From Thiosulfatimonas sediminis (lineage in GTDB: Bacteria > Pseudomonadota > Gammaproteobacteria > Thiomicrospirales > Thiomicrospiraceae), in the NCBI RefSeq assembly GCF_011398355.1, contig NZ_AP021889.1:682001-746000 (forward strand): 64,000 bases of DNA. Direction: 5' to 3'. Each line of letters begins with the position of its first letter. Position 1 is the first letter of the stretch. The notes beneath the pieces are model-generated. The model had not been told where the DNA came from. It worked only from the letters and a program-made list of their open reading frames with translations, and did no database searches. The position numbers were made by a program, and so were the translations under genes. Shown here piece by piece: positions 33,259 to 42,086 of this stretch.

Positions 33259-35220
33259 ATGAGTTTACACCTTCCTTCTCCCGTTAAGTTTCGTGAAGAC
33301 ATAAATGGTCTGCGTGCATGGGCTGTCATCGCCGTTCTATTGTTTCACTTTCAACTGATTGGCTTGCCGGGCGGTTTTGTTGGGGTTGATATTTTTTTTG
33401 TAATTTCAGGGTATTTGATGACTGCTATTATTGTTGGTGGTTATGAAAAAGGTAATTTTTCCATACTGAAATTTTACATGGCTCGTGTTAGAAGGATTCT
33501 CCCTGCGTTATTAGTGTTAATTTTTGTACTTCTCGTAATAGGTTGGTTTTGGTTATATACATCTGATTATCAAGAGCTCGGAGCACAATCACTCTATGGA
33601 ATGAGTTTCTTGTCTAACCTGTATTATTGGCGTACTGCAGGCTATTTTGGAGCAGATGCTGAGGAAAAGTGGTTATTACATATTTGGTCACTGGCTGTGG
33701 AAGCTCAGTTTTATGTTCTTTATCCGCTTTTTATCGCAATTATTTGGAAGTTTTGGAGAAGTGTCAAAGTAGTATTGGTTTGGGTAATGTTGCTTTTTAC
33801 AATTTCCCTGTTCACCAATATCATTTTGGTTGAAAAAATGCCTTCTGCTGTTTTCTATTTATTACCAACAAGAGGTTGGGAGTTAGCTGCCGGTGCTATC
33901 GTTTTTTTAATTACAAAGATGCATAGATTTAATCATAGTAATTTAAAAACTTTTTATTGGTTTGGTTGGTTACTTATCGGTGTAAGTTTTTTCTTGATCA
34001 ATGAGAGTATGCCATGGCCTGGGTATTGGGCAGTTATTCCAGTACTCGGTACAAGTTTAATTATTTTTGCCAATAATCAAGGTGGTGCGTTGACTGCAAA
34101 TCCTGTTGCACAGTGGCTTGGAGATCGTTCCTATTCATTGTATTTATGGCATTGGCCTCTTGTAGTCGCCTTATACTTCGCAAGCCTGCAAAATAGTTGG
34201 TTTTGGGTAATTAGCTTTTTCACTTTAAGCTTTTTGTTGGCCCATATATCCTATCAACTTATTGAAAAGCCTACTCGTGGTTATTTAAGTAAGTCAACTT
34301 TCAGGAAAGAGTTTTTGGTTATCGTTTTAATCACGGCTTTGTTATCGTTATTTGCTTGGACAATAAAAGAAAAATCCTTTTCTGGTCGGTTTGAAAGTGT
34401 AATAGAAACTGAAATTGAAAATATTACGAATAATAAGCAATTAATGATGCCATCCGTTGAGAATGGTTACTGTTTTTATAATTATCAAGACAATACCAAA
34501 TTAGAGTTTGGTGGTAATAATTTGAATTGTTCTGTTGGCAGCCAAAATGAAAAAAGTAAAAAGACATTGTTATTTGGTGATTCATATGCGGGCCATTATG
34601 ATCCTTTTTGGGATGTTATTGGAAAAGAACTCGATTTGAATATTCATTCTGTTTCTTCAAACTGGTGTTTTCCAAGTACGGAAGAGTCCTTTACTGGAAG
34701 AATACCTAGTCGCGCTTTCTCGCAATGTTTATTTATAAGGCAGTGGTTGTCGGAACAGATAAATAATACCGACATACTCATTCTGAGTGCTGACTATGTT
34801 GATGTAGCAAACAAAGGTTACTTAAATGAAATATTTCGGTTAGCAGAACTTTTTGCAAAAAATGGCACTAAGGTAGTGATAATGCCATCTCCAAAAATTT
34901 ATGATCAAAATATTCTTAAGCAATTTATTAGAGGTAAGGTTTTTTACGAAAAACCGTCTGAACAAGTTGTTTTTTCTAAAAAGGATCAAAGTGCTATTGA
35001 AATAAATAAAAAACTTTCTCATTTAGCTAAAGGGAATAACAATATTTTCTTTATTGAAAGGTCAATGCTATTTAATGGTAAAGATTTTGCGAATGAAGAG
35101 TTGCCATTCAGTTACGATGGCGGTCACATCAGTATTTACGGAGCTATAAAAGCATCTGAAATTTTTAAAGCCAATGATGGGATTAAAAAACTTGAATTGT
35201 TCTTAGGTTTTACAGAATGA
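33259..35220 (+). CDS. acyltransferase 3 with C-terminal SGNH domain (OafA/YrhL type)
   Basis: 653 aa. The membrane acyltransferase part (residues 1-375, ten or more helices) starts FREDINGLRAWAVIAVLLFH and has GFVGVDIFFVISGYLMT and RRILPALL. A linker leads to a periplasmic SGNH hydrolase-like domain (from about residue 430) beginning TLLFGDSYAGHYD with the catalytic-type Ser in GDS and ending with the YDGGHISIYGA His block. Such fusions O-acetylate surface polysaccharides, the SGNH part finishing the transfer outside the membrane. ATGA overlap with the next gene. Confidence 0.93.
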   Translation: MSLHLPSPVKFREDINGLRAWAVIAVLLFHFQLIGLPGGFVGVDIFFVISGYLMTAIIVGGYEKGNFSILKFYMARVRRILPALLVLIFVLLVIGWFWLYTSDYQELGAQSLYGMSFLSNLYYWRTAGYFGADAEEKWLLHIWSLAVEAQFYVLYPLFIAIIWKFWRSVKVVLVWVMLLFTISLFTNIILVEKMPSAVFYLLPTRGWELAAGAIVFLITKMHRFNHSNLKTFYWFGWLLIGVSFFLINESMPWPGYWAVIPVLGTSLIIFANNQGGALTANPVAQWLGDRSYSLYLWHWPLVVALYFASLQNSWFWVISFFTLSFLLAHISYQLIEKPTRGYLSKSTFRKEFLVIVLITALLSLFAWTIKEKSFSGRFESVIETEIENITNNKQLMMPSVENGYCFYNYQDNTKLEFGGNNLNCSVGSQNEKSKKTLLFGDSYAGHYDPFWDVIGKELDLNIHSVSSNWCFPSTEESFTGRIPSRAFSQCLFIRQWLSEQINNTDILILSADYVDVANKGYLNEIFRLAELFAKNGTKVVIMPSPKIYDQNILKQFIRGKVFYEKPSEQVVFSKKDQSAIEINKKLSHLAKGNNNIFFIERSMLFNGKDFANEELPFSYDGGHISIYGAIKASEIFKANDGIKKLELFLGFTE

Positions 35221-36209
35221 AAAAAATGAAAGTTATCTTGACAGGTTCTACGGGCTTTGTAGGTGCTTCAGTGTTAAAAAAATTAGAGGAAAGTGAACAT
35301 CATGTTGATTGTTTGGTTAGAAGTCAGCAAGCATCACTTTCTGTTAGTTGCTCTACCGTAGTGGCAGATTTGACGCATCTTTCTGATGCTAATTCCTTAG
35401 AGCCTCTTCTTTCTTCTTTGGCTGATTGTGATGTTGTCGTGCATTGTGCTGCCCGGGCTCATATTATGAAAGATGAGGCGGTTGACCCTCTGGATGAGTA
35501 TCGGCGTGTAAACCGCGATGCGACTCTGATGTTAGCGCAGATGGCGGCAGAACAAGGTGTAAAAAGATTTGTGTTTGTTAGTTCAATTAAGGTAAATGGG
35601 GAATTTTCTCAACCGAATCAACGTTTTATACCTGATGTGATTGCTGCTCCTACAGATCCTTATGGCTTATCAAAGTACGAAGCAGAGCAAGGTTTGAAAA
35701 AAATTTCTGATGAGACTGGAATGGAAGTTGTGATCATTCGGCCGCCATTGGTTTATGGTCCTGGTGTAAAAGGAAATTTTGCTTCAATGATTCGTTGGGT
35801 CAAAAAAGGTGTCCCTTTACCGCTTGGGCTGGTTAAAAATTTTCGCTCTTTAGTGGCAGTAGAGAATCTTGCTGACTTTATTTCTCTATGTGCTAATCGT
35901 CATAAATCACCTAAAGCCGCTAATGAAGTATTTTTAATTTCCGACGGTGAAGATATTTCTACTTCTGATCTGTTGCGCAAAGTGGCTAAAGCCTATGGTG
36001 TTAAAGCGCGTTTATTACCCATTCCAGTAGGTTTAATGAAATTTTTCGCTCAGTTGTTCGGTAAGGGGTCTGTGGCTGATCGTTTGTTTGGGAATCTGCA
36101 GGTTGATAGTACTAAAGCCAGAGACTTATTAGGTTGGGTGCCTGTAATCTCGATGGATGATCAGTTGCAAAAAATAGTCAATTTTGAAAAAGAAAAGGGT
36201 GAGAAGTGA
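35217..36209 (+). CDS. NAD-dependent sugar epimerase/4-reductase (WbpV/WbfT-like)
   Basis: 330 aa short-chain dehydrogenase. N-terminal GSTGFVGASVL Rossmann loop, FVFVSSIKVNG, and the catalytic Tyr-Lys in DPYGLSKYEAEQ. VIIRPPLVYGPGVKGNFASMIRWVKKGVPLPLG is characteristic of the group that acts on UDP-4-keto-6-deoxy-HexNAc. With the WbpM-like dehydratase at 43505 and the phosphoglycosyltransferase that follows it directly (ATGA), it would provide UDP-QuiNAc or UDP-FucNAc for the initiating sugar. That assignment is an inference from the Pseudomonas WbpL/V/M set. Confidence 0.85.
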   Translation: MKKMKVILTGSTGFVGASVLKKLEESEHHVDCLVRSQQASLSVSCSTVVADLTHLSDANSLEPLLSSLADCDVVVHCAARAHIMKDEAVDPLDEYRRVNRDATLMLAQMAAEQGVKRFVFVSSIKVNGEFSQPNQRFIPDVIAAPTDPYGLSKYEAEQGLKKISDETGMEVVIIRPPLVYGPGVKGNFASMIRWVKKGVPLPLGLVKNFRSLVAVENLADFISLCANRHKSPKAANEVFLISDGEDISTSDLLRKVAKAYGVKARLLPIPVGLMKFFAQLFGKGSVADRLFGNLQVDSTKARDLLGWVPVISMDDQLQKIVNFEKEKGEK

Positions 36210-36757
36210 TTCGGTTATTAGATTTTATTTTTGCCTTTACTGGTTTGGTTTTGGGCTTTCCAATTTTGATGCTCTTATTTGTCATTGGTTTGTTTGATAC
36301 TGGCTCCCCGCTGTTTTTCCAAAAGCGTGTCGGTCGCAATCAAAAGCCGTTTACACTCGTTAAATTTAGAACGATGAGTAAGGATACCGCTTCAGTGGCA
36401 ACACATTTGGCTAGCTCTGCTTCAATCACAAAATTTGGTAGTTTTTTACGAAAAACCAAGTTGGATGAATTGCCACAACTTTGGAACGTTTTAAAAGGTG
36501 AAATGAGTTTAGTGGGGCCAAGACCAGGATTGTTTAATCAACAGGAATTGCTCGAACAGCGTGAAAGATATGGTGTTTATAAGGTGCGTCCTGGAATTAC
36601 CGGTTTAGCTCAAGTTAGTGAAATCGATATGTCTACACCAGAGCTACTCGCTCAAACGGATGCGAAGATGATTGCCTCTTTAACTTTGCGTGATTATTTT
36701 AAATATATTCTGCAAACCGTCACTGGGAAAGGCTCTGGTGACAGAGTAAAAAATTGA
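36206..36757 (+). CDS. small phosphoglycosyltransferase (PglC/WcaJ-like initiating sugar transferase)
   Basis: 183 aa, the small monotopic form. One N-terminal re-entrant membrane helix ([26 protein letters not shown]), then KFRTMSKD, the catalytic Asp-Glu in [19 protein letters not shown], and VGPRPG followed by [11 protein letters not shown]. It transfers a sugar-1-phosphate from a UDP-sugar to undecaprenyl phosphate, starting the repeat unit. It is coupled to the upstream 4-reductase. A second enzyme of this family is at 42087 and a broken third copy at 40337. Confidence 0.92.
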   Translation: MIRLLDFIFAFTGLVLGFPILMLLFVIGLFDTGSPLFFQKRVGRNQKPFTLVKFRTMSKDTASVATHLASSASITKFGSFLRKTKLDELPQLWNVLKGEMSLVGPRPGLFNQQELLEQRERYGVYKVRPGITGLAQVSEIDMSTPELLAQTDAKMIASLTLRDYFKYILQTVTGKGSGDRVKN

Positions 36758-36779
36758 ATTTGTATTCGAAGGATTGTTT

Positions 36780-36872
36780 ATGGTTTGTGTTTTAGTCACT
36801 GGTGGCGCGGGTTATATCGGTTCGCACACCTGTATTGAGTTATTGAGTTATCGAGTGAATCCCGTCATTTAG
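36780..36872 (+). pseudogene. 5' remnant of a galE gene
   Basis: ATG 36780 with GAAGGA upstream opens [20 protein letters not shown], the Rossmann start of UDP-glucose 4-epimerase, then loses homology after about 22 residues and stops at 36870. The intact galE at 38464 begins in the same way but differs at roughly a quarter of the bases, so this is the start of a divergent allele. The HipBA module lies between the two. Confidence 0.85.
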
Positions 36873-36873
36873 T

Positions 36874-36990
36874 GTTATTGAACATCCTGAGAAGATTGAA
36901 CCGATGGGGCTGGCTTCGCGCAAAATGGCAGAAGATAAATTTGATGTGCATAAGGTGAATGCACGAATGTTAGAAATTATGGGACCTTAG
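36874..36990 (+). pseudogene. 3' remnant of a glycosyltransferase (GT4) gene
   Basis: In frame from 36874 to the stop at 36988 the sequence reads VIEHPEKIEPMGLASRKMAE and then DKFDVHKVNARMLEIMGP, the standard C-terminal helix of GT4 transferases. It parallels the end of the transferase at 32074 (NPDEIIRMGESSYQMAHENFDVKKIN). There is no start or N-terminal domain. It marks a deletion joining galE' to this fragment. Confidence 0.8.
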
Positions 36991-37056
36991 TTTTTTTGTT
37001 TAAAATGCTGTACAATTTGTTTTTAAGATATTTTTTTGTAGGGTATTTTAATCAAT

Positions 37057-37308
37057 ATGATGTTTCAAGAGTTAGGCGTCTTTATTCAACAAGCACGCAA
37101 AGAACAAGGTATTCGTCAGCAGCAGATGGCGGATGATTTAGGCATTGCGCGTGCGACCTTAAGCGGTTTTGAAACCGGGCGCGTGGCCGATATTGGTCTG
37201 CGTAAGGTAATGCTTATGTTGGCTTATCTAAACTACGAACTTGAGCCTAAGCGTCAGAGTGATTTGCCAACGTTTGAATCCTTAAGAAGTGAGCAATCTC
37301 ATGAATGA
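37057..37308 (+). CDS. hipB: HipB-type antitoxin (Xre helix-turn-helix)
   Basis: 83 aa (ATG 37057 or 37060). Helix-turn-helix RQQQMADDLGIARATLSGFETGR at residues about 20-42, followed by a short C-terminal extension. It binds and restrains the HipA kinase and represses the operon. A TACAAT -10-like box is at about 37010-37015 in an AT-rich leader. It overlaps hipA by 8 bp (ATGAATGA), the usual arrangement. Confidence 0.88.
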   Translation: MMFQELGVFIQQARKEQGIRQQQMADDLGIARATLSGFETGRVADIGLRKVMLMLAYLNYELEPKRQSDLPTFESLRSEQSHE

Positions 37309-38467
37309 GCTTTGCGTCTGGGTCAGTAAGAAGCCTTCAGGCACTCTATCGAGAGAGCAGGGCGAATATCTTTTTAATTATTCAAGTCTGTCAGCAAGCG
37401 ATGCGGTTTCTCTGACGATGCCAGTGCGTAATAAGAGTTATGTCTCGGAGTCGCTTTTTCCGATTTTTGAGATGCATTTGCCTGAAGGCTATTTGCTGGC
37501 GGTGATTAAAAAACATTTTTCTAAGCTAACCGCCACTGATGATTTTGGATTGCTGAGTTTGTTGTCAGATAAGGTGGTTGGACGCCTGTCTTATGCAGAA
37601 GAAGTCACGCAGGAAAACGCTTTATCGCTGGATGAAATTCTGCATTCCGCAGAGGAAAATTTGTTTAGTAGTCTTGTGGAGCGGTTTGCTTTGTCTTCGC
37701 CTGTGAGCGGGGTTCAGCCTAAAGTGTTGGCTTTGCTTCAGGATAAAGCCACTTTGCAGTTTTCACATTATATCGTGAAGTCTTGGGGCACCGATTATCC
37801 GGATTTGGCGTTAAATGAATGGCTGTGTATGAAAACTTTGGAGCAGGCTGGGCTTGATGTTCCTGAGTTTTATCTGTCCGATGATGAGGCCTGTTTTGTG
37901 ATGAAGCGTTTTGATATCACCGAACAGGGTGATTACTTGGGCTTTGAGGATTTCTGTGTCTTGCAGGCGAAGCCGCGCGATGAGAAATATACCGGCAGCT
38001 ATGAGCAATTAGCCAAGGGTATCGCCATTTTTGTCAGCCCAAAATATCGAAAAAAAGCGCTTTATGATTATTTTAAAGCCATGGTTTTAAATCAGTGGTT
38101 ACAAAATGGGGATGCGCATTTAAAGAACTTTGGTGTGGTGTATTCGTCCGCTACGGATATTCGTTTGGCCCCGATTTATGATGTGGTTTCGACCACTGCT
38201 TATATTAAAGAAGATATTCAGGCCTTGACTCTGTTGGGAAGTAAACGCTGGCGTGGACAAAAACATTTGGAGCGATTTGCGATAGAGCATTGTCAGCTGA
38301 CATTAAAGCAAGCAAAAGAAGCGATGCAACAGTGCTTTGAAGCAATGAACTGGCTAAATGATGAGGTGGACGCCTTGCAGGATAAGGTGGCAAAAAATAC
38401 GTCTAAAGAGGCTCTGCTACGGCATTTTAAAGCGTTAATTACTCGTGTATTAAAGGATGTGGAATGA
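37301..38467 (+). CDS. hipA: HipA-type serine/threonine kinase toxin
   Basis: 388 aa from ATG 37301. The N-terminal HipA domain includes [26 protein letters not shown]. The kinase part has the ATP-loop [16 protein letters not shown], and the catalytic block NGDAHLKNF (D271, N276) followed by the metal-binding [10 protein letters not shown]. HipA toxins phosphorylate aminoacyl-tRNA synthetases and induce dormancy. It is intact with all motifs. It is inserted between a galE remnant and the intact galE, whose ATG overlaps the hipA stop (ATGA at 38464). Confidence 0.92.
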   Translation: MNELCVWVSKKPSGTLSREQGEYLFNYSSLSASDAVSLTMPVRNKSYVSESLFPIFEMHLPEGYLLAVIKKHFSKLTATDDFGLLSLLSDKVVGRLSYAEEVTQENALSLDEILHSAEENLFSSLVERFALSSPVSGVQPKVLALLQDKATLQFSHYIVKSWGTDYPDLALNEWLCMKTLEQAGLDVPEFYLSDDEACFVMKRFDITEQGDYLGFEDFCVLQAKPRDEKYTGSYEQLAKGIAIFVSPKYRKKALYDYFKAMVLNQWLQNGDAHLKNFGVVYSSATDIRLAPIYDVVSTTAYIKEDIQALTLLGSKRWRGQKHLERFAIEHCQLTLKQAKEAMQQCFEAMNWLNDEVDALQDKVAKNTSKEALLRHFKALITRVLKDVE

Positions 38468-39525
38468 TTTTAGTAACAGGTGGTGCGGGTTATATTGGTA
38501 CCCATACTTGTGTTGAGCTTTTGGAAAGTGGCCAAGATGTTTTGGTGTTGGATAACCTCAGCAACAGTTCTATCACTTCACTTGAGCGTGTTGCTGGAAT
38601 TGTGAATGTTGATTTATCCATTTTGAATGAAAGTGAATTACTTTGCTTGGCTCGCAATGACGAGAGATTGGTTTTTGTTGAGGGTGATATTCGTAATCAA
38701 TCCTTATTGCGAACGCTTTTTGAGCAGTTTGAGATTGATTCGGTGATTCATTTTGCTGGCTTAAAAGCAGTGGGTGAGAGTGTTGAAAAGCCGTTGATGT
38801 ATTACGACAACAATGTTTCTGGAACGGTTGCTTTGTTGGAAGTGATGGCTGAGAAAAATTGTAAAAACATAGTGTTTAGTTCATCTGCAACCGTCTATGG
38901 AGATCCGGCCTCTGTACCGATTTCAGAAGACTTTCCGTTATCGACAACTAATCCGTATGGTGCGTCTAAATTGATGGTGGAAAATATTCTGCGTGATTTG
39001 TCTATCAGTGATGATGCTTGGTCGATTGCATTATTGCGTTATTTCAATCCTGTGGGCGCGCACGAATCTGGTTTGATTGGTGAAGACCCCAATGGCATTC
39101 CCAATAACCTGATGCCTTTTGTGGCGCAAGTGGCGGTGGGTAAGCGTGAACAGTTGAGTGTATTTGGTGATGATTACGATACCCATGATGGCACGGGTGT
39201 GCGGGATTATATTCATGTGGTGGATTTAGCCAAAGGGCATTTAAAAGCGCTGGATGCTTTGGAAAAGCAATCGGGCGTTTTAACCGTTAATTTGGGGACG
39301 GGGCAGGGCTATTCGGTCTTGGATATGGTTAAAGCCTTTGAAAAAGCCTCTGGTCGTGCTGTGTCTTATCAAATTGTGCCTCGCCGTCCGGGTGACGTAG
39401 CGAAGTGTTATGCCAATCCCGATTATGCCTTTAACACGTTGGGCTGGCGTGCTGAATTTGGAATTGAAAGAATGTGTGCCGATGCGTGGCGCTGGCAATC
39501 GCAAAATCCGAATGGTTATGCTTAA
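38464..39525 (+). CDS. galE: UDP-glucose 4-epimerase
   Basis: 353 aa. It interconverts UDP-glucose and UDP-galactose. Rossmann motif [17 protein letters not shown] at the N-terminus, [10 protein letters not shown] and the catalytic Tyr-x3-Lys in [11 protein letters not shown], and [19 protein letters not shown] typical of GalE. It starts by overlap with the hipA stop, so its translation may now depend on the toxin operon. A broken second copy of the gene's start is 1.7 kb upstream. Confidence 0.96.
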   Translation: MILVTGGAGYIGTHTCVELLESGQDVLVLDNLSNSSITSLERVAGIVNVDLSILNESELLCLARNDERLVFVEGDIRNQSLLRTLFEQFEIDSVIHFAGLKAVGESVEKPLMYYDNNVSGTVALLEVMAEKNCKNIVFSSSATVYGDPASVPISEDFPLSTTNPYGASKLMVENILRDLSISDDAWSIALLRYFNPVGAHESGLIGEDPNGIPNNLMPFVAQVAVGKREQLSVFGDDYDTHDGTGVRDYIHVVDLAKGHLKALDALEKQSGVLTVNLGTGQGYSVLDMVKAFEKASGRAVSYQIVPRRPGDVAKCYANPDYAFNTLGWRAEFGIERMCADAWRWQSQNPNGYA

Positions 39526-39575
39526 TTTTGATTTGGGTTCTGGTATTGTTTTTAATTTATGAATGATGAAGTGAA

Positions 39576-39983
39576 ATGATGAGTGAAGATATTCGTTGGC
39601 AACAGCGCTTTGAGAATTATTTGAAGGCCTTAGGTCAGTTGCAATCGGCTTTATCTTTGTATGATGAAACGGCTGAGGCATTGATTAAAGAAGGCATTTT
39701 GCAGCGTTTTGAGTTTACCCATGAGCTTGCTTGGAAAGTCATGAAAGACTTCTTGGAGTATGAGGGGCATCAAGGAATTACAGGTTCTCGATCTGCTTGC
39801 CGATTGGCATTTAATGTTGGGTTAGTGTCAGATGGTCAGATTTGGATGGATATGATTGAGAGTCGCAACCGAACGGTTCATACCTACGATGAGCGAGTTT
39901 TGGAGCAAGAATTCGCTAAAGTTCAAAATCGCTATGCGATTGCATTTTCTCAATTTGCGCATACTATGCAGGGTATTCAATAA
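39576..39983 (+). CDS. HEPN-domain protein (HI0074/HepT-like, MNT partner)
   Basis: 135 aa. The nucleotidyltransferase-substrate-binding family, with an N-terminal helix pair (RWQQRFENYLKALGQLQSAL) and the HEPN RNase motif R-x4-H in ESRNRTVHTYDE (about residue 100). In HEPN/MNT pairs this protein is the RNase toxin and is silenced by adenylylation from its partner. The stop overlaps the partner gene start (TAATG). The 50 bp upstream contains a repeat of short ATGA/GTGA motifs that may be a degenerate heptamer run. Confidence 0.9.
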   Translation: MMSEDIRWQQRFENYLKALGQLQSALSLYDETAEALIKEGILQRFEFTHELAWKVMKDFLEYEGHQGITGSRSACRLAFNVGLVSDGQIWMDMIESRNRTVHTYDERVLEQEFAKVQNRYAIAFSQFAHTMQGIQ

Positions 39984-40291
39984 TGTTTGGTTTGCCAGAC
40001 GTTACCTTTGCGAGGATGCGGGAAGTTTTTGCACGTTATCCAAGTATTGAAAAAGTTGTTATTTATGGTTCACGAGCAAAAGGTAATTTTCGTCCTGGAT
40101 CAGATATTGATTTGACGTTGATCGGTAAAGAATTGGATGATTCTGTATTAAGTCATATTTCGACGGATTTAGATGATTTGAATATGCCCTATATGTTGGA
40201 CGTGTCTTTATTTGAACAAATAGTTTCAGAGGCGTTGCTGCAACACATTGATCGGGTCGGCAAGGTTTTTTATCAACGAGATTTCGATTGA
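39983..40291 (+). CDS. MNT-domain nucleotidyltransferase antitoxin
   Basis: 102 aa. Minimal nucleotidyltransferase with the motif GSRAKGNFRPGSDIDLTL, in which Gly-Ser and the D-x-D metal site are complete. It would transfer AMP to a tyrosine of the HEPN toxin to neutralise it. It starts by overlap with the toxin gene's stop. The pair sits between galE and a broken phosphoglycosyltransferase copy. Confidence 0.92.
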   Translation: MFGLPDVTFARMREVFARYPSIEKVVIYGSRAKGNFRPGSDIDLTLIGKELDDSVLSHISTDLDDLNMPYMLDVSLFEQIVSEALLQHIDRVGKVFYQRDFD

Positions 40292-40336
40292 AGCGCTTAC
40301 GATCATTTTTAAGTTCAATTTTGGATAAGACTGTTT

Positions 40337-40513
40337 ATGAAACGACTCTTTGATTTGACTTTGATATTTTTAAGCTTGCCATTGTTATTGCCGGTATTTG
40401 TAGTGGTGGCGGTTTTGGTTCGTCAAAAATTGGGTTCACCGATTTTCTTTACCCAGACCTGGCCAGGAAAGAATGCAAAGTTGTTGAGTCCAATGAGGGT
40501 TGAGATATGTTAG
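40337..40513 (+). pseudogene. 5' remnant of a phosphoglycosyltransferase gene
   Basis: The first 40 codons repeat the start of the intact gene at 42087 (MKRLFDLTLIFLSLPLLLPV onward) with about ten base differences in 120, mostly silent, and one stretch of about 40 identical bases. Homology is lost after codon 40 and the frame stops at 40511. Its stop overlaps the ATPase gene's ATG at 40507, so ribosomes starting here could feed the ATPase gene. The upstream leader (GTTTATGAAACG) also matches that of the intact copy. Confidence 0.9.
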
Positions 40514-41559
40514 AAAAATTTGCAATCCAAAATTTAACCGTTTTTGCTGATGCACATTTAAAGTTCTCACCGGGTTTGAATGTCATTATTGGAGAAAATG
40601 GTTGCGGTAAGTCTCATATTCTTAAGTCGGCTTATGCGGTGATTGCAGCGAGTGCGGAAGAGGGGCGCAAGCCGATGACTGTGTCACCGACCAAAACCGC
40701 TTTACAAAAAGCGTATGCTGACAAACTTATTAATGTGATGCGCCCTGAAAGTCTTGGACGTTTGGCACGCCGCAAGCAAGGACGTGAGCGTTGCGAACTG
40801 AGTTTAACTTTTGCTGATTCCAGTTTGGATTGCTCAATGGGGTTTGCCACATCAAGCAAGTCAGAAGTGCAGATAGATCATTTGAATCAAACTTGGCAAA
40901 CGAAAGCACCTGTTTTTTTGCCCACCCGTGAATTGTTGACGTTGTATCCAGGTTTTGTATCCATTTACGATAATCATTATTTGGAGTTTGATGAAACTTA
41001 TCGTGATGCATGTTTGTTATTGGGTGCACCGGCTTTAAAAGGGCCAAGAGAAAAGCAGGCTTCGAAACTGTTAAAGCCGCTTGAAGAGGCTATGGGTGGT
41101 CGCGTGGTTTTGGATGCTAATGGGCGTTTTTATCTGTCGCTACCCGGCACGGGAAAAATGGAAATGCCGTTGGTTGCTGAAGGATTACGAAAATTGGCAA
41201 TGTTAGCACGTTTAATTGCTACGGGATCTTTGTTGGATAAGGGATATTTGTTTTGGGATGAACCGGAAACCAATTTAAATCCGAAGTTGGTTAAGTTGGT
41301 GGCGCGAGTAATTTTGCATCTGTGTGATAACGGGATACAGGTGTTTATTGCCTCGCATTCACTATTTTTATTGCGTGAGCTCGAGATTTTATCTCAGCAG
41401 AAAGAATTTAAAAAAATTCCTCAACGCTATTTTGCTTTGACGGCCAGTGATGATGGTGTTGTTGTAGAGCAGGGGGATTCGGTAGAAGATTTGCAAACCT
41501 TGGTGATATTGGATGAGGAGCTGGCGCAATCGGATCGTTTTATGGATTTGGAGGCTTGA
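40507..41559 (+). CDS. ABC-type/AAA_21 ATPase, putative defence protein
   Basis: 350 aa. An SMC/ABC-like ATPase without a long coiled coil. Walker A GENGCGKS is at residues 29-36, the signature-like [11 protein letters not shown] near 220, Walker [13 protein letters not shown] with D251 and E252, and the H-loop [13 protein letters not shown] near 280. This compact form occurs as the motor or sensor of several two-gene antiphage systems. The next gene encodes a small PD-(D/E)XK protein and overlaps or nearly touches it. There is no TOPRIM domain, so it is not a full OLD nuclease. I cannot name the system. Confidence 0.85.
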   Translation: MLEKFAIQNLTVFADAHLKFSPGLNVIIGENGCGKSHILKSAYAVIAASAEEGRKPMTVSPTKTALQKAYADKLINVMRPESLGRLARRKQGRERCELSLTFADSSLDCSMGFATSSKSEVQIDHLNQTWQTKAPVFLPTRELLTLYPGFVSIYDNHYLEFDETYRDACLLLGAPALKGPREKQASKLLKPLEEAMGGRVVLDANGRFYLSLPGTGKMEMPLVAEGLRKLAMLARLIATGSLLDKGYLFWDEPETNLNPKLVKLVARVILHLCDNGIQVFIASHSLFLLRELEILSQQKEFKKIPQRYFALTASDDGVVVEQGDSVEDLQTLVILDEELAQSDRFMDLEA

Positions 41560-41561
41560 GA

Positions 41562-42080
41562 ATGGCGATTGCGACTAGGCTGACTGAGGGACGCTTAACT
41601 TTTCAATTTAGTGGTGATGCTGATAGCGCGACAAAGTACGATGATTGGTTATTTTATCGCAACCAATTTAATTCTGCCTTTGGTGGCACCAAAGCGGTAG
41701 ATATAGTTTTTGTAGACGCGTCTCAAACTTGGTTGATTGAGGTTAAGGATTATCGCGCTCACCGTCGGACCAAAACGATTGATTTGGGCGAGGAAGTCGC
41801 GTTAAAAGTGCGGGATACTTTGGGAGGTTTAGCGGCGGCTAAATCGAACGCGACAGATGCGGATGAAAAACGCTTTGCACGTAAGGCTTTGGCAAAGCAT
41901 CGCTTTCGAGTCGTTTTGCATATTGAGCAATCACTTAAAAAGTCAAAACTTTTCCCCAAAGCGGTTGATGTATCAAAGGTTCAGCTAAAGTTAAAGCAAT
42001 GGTTAAAAGCTTTGGATGCGCATCCAAGTGTAGTCGATAAAACCAGCTTAAAAGCAACGATGCCTTGGACGGTGGTGTAA
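41562..42080 (+). CDS. small PD-(D/E)XK nuclease-like protein, partner of the ATPase
   Basis: 172 aa from ATG 41562 (GGAGG about 9 bp upstream); a TTG at 41556 overlapping the ATPase stop is an alternative. The core is KAVDIVFVDASQTWLIEVKDYR at about residues 44-65, giving D, then E-x-K after a beta-hairpin, the restriction-endonuclease fold signature. The rest is helical and very basic (RFARKALAKHRFRVV, KSKLFPKAVD), suiting nucleic-acid binding. No other recognised domain. As it is cotranscribed with an ATPase it may be the effector of a two-component defence system. It ends 6 bp before the intact phosphoglycosyltransferase gene. Confidence 0.75.
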   Translation: MAIATRLTEGRLTFQFSGDADSATKYDDWLFYRNQFNSAFGGTKAVDIVFVDASQTWLIEVKDYRAHRRTKTIDLGEEVALKVRDTLGGLAAAKSNATDADEKRFARKALAKHRFRVVLHIEQSLKKSKLFPKAVDVSKVQLKLKQWLKALDAHPSVVDKTSLKATMPWTVV

Positions 42081-42086
42081 AAGTTT

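Noticed and set aside
39531-39590. Sixth heptamer-repeat copy before the HEPN gene
   Set aside because: ATGA/GTGA motifs recur, but the 7-base phase is not kept clearly enough to call it.
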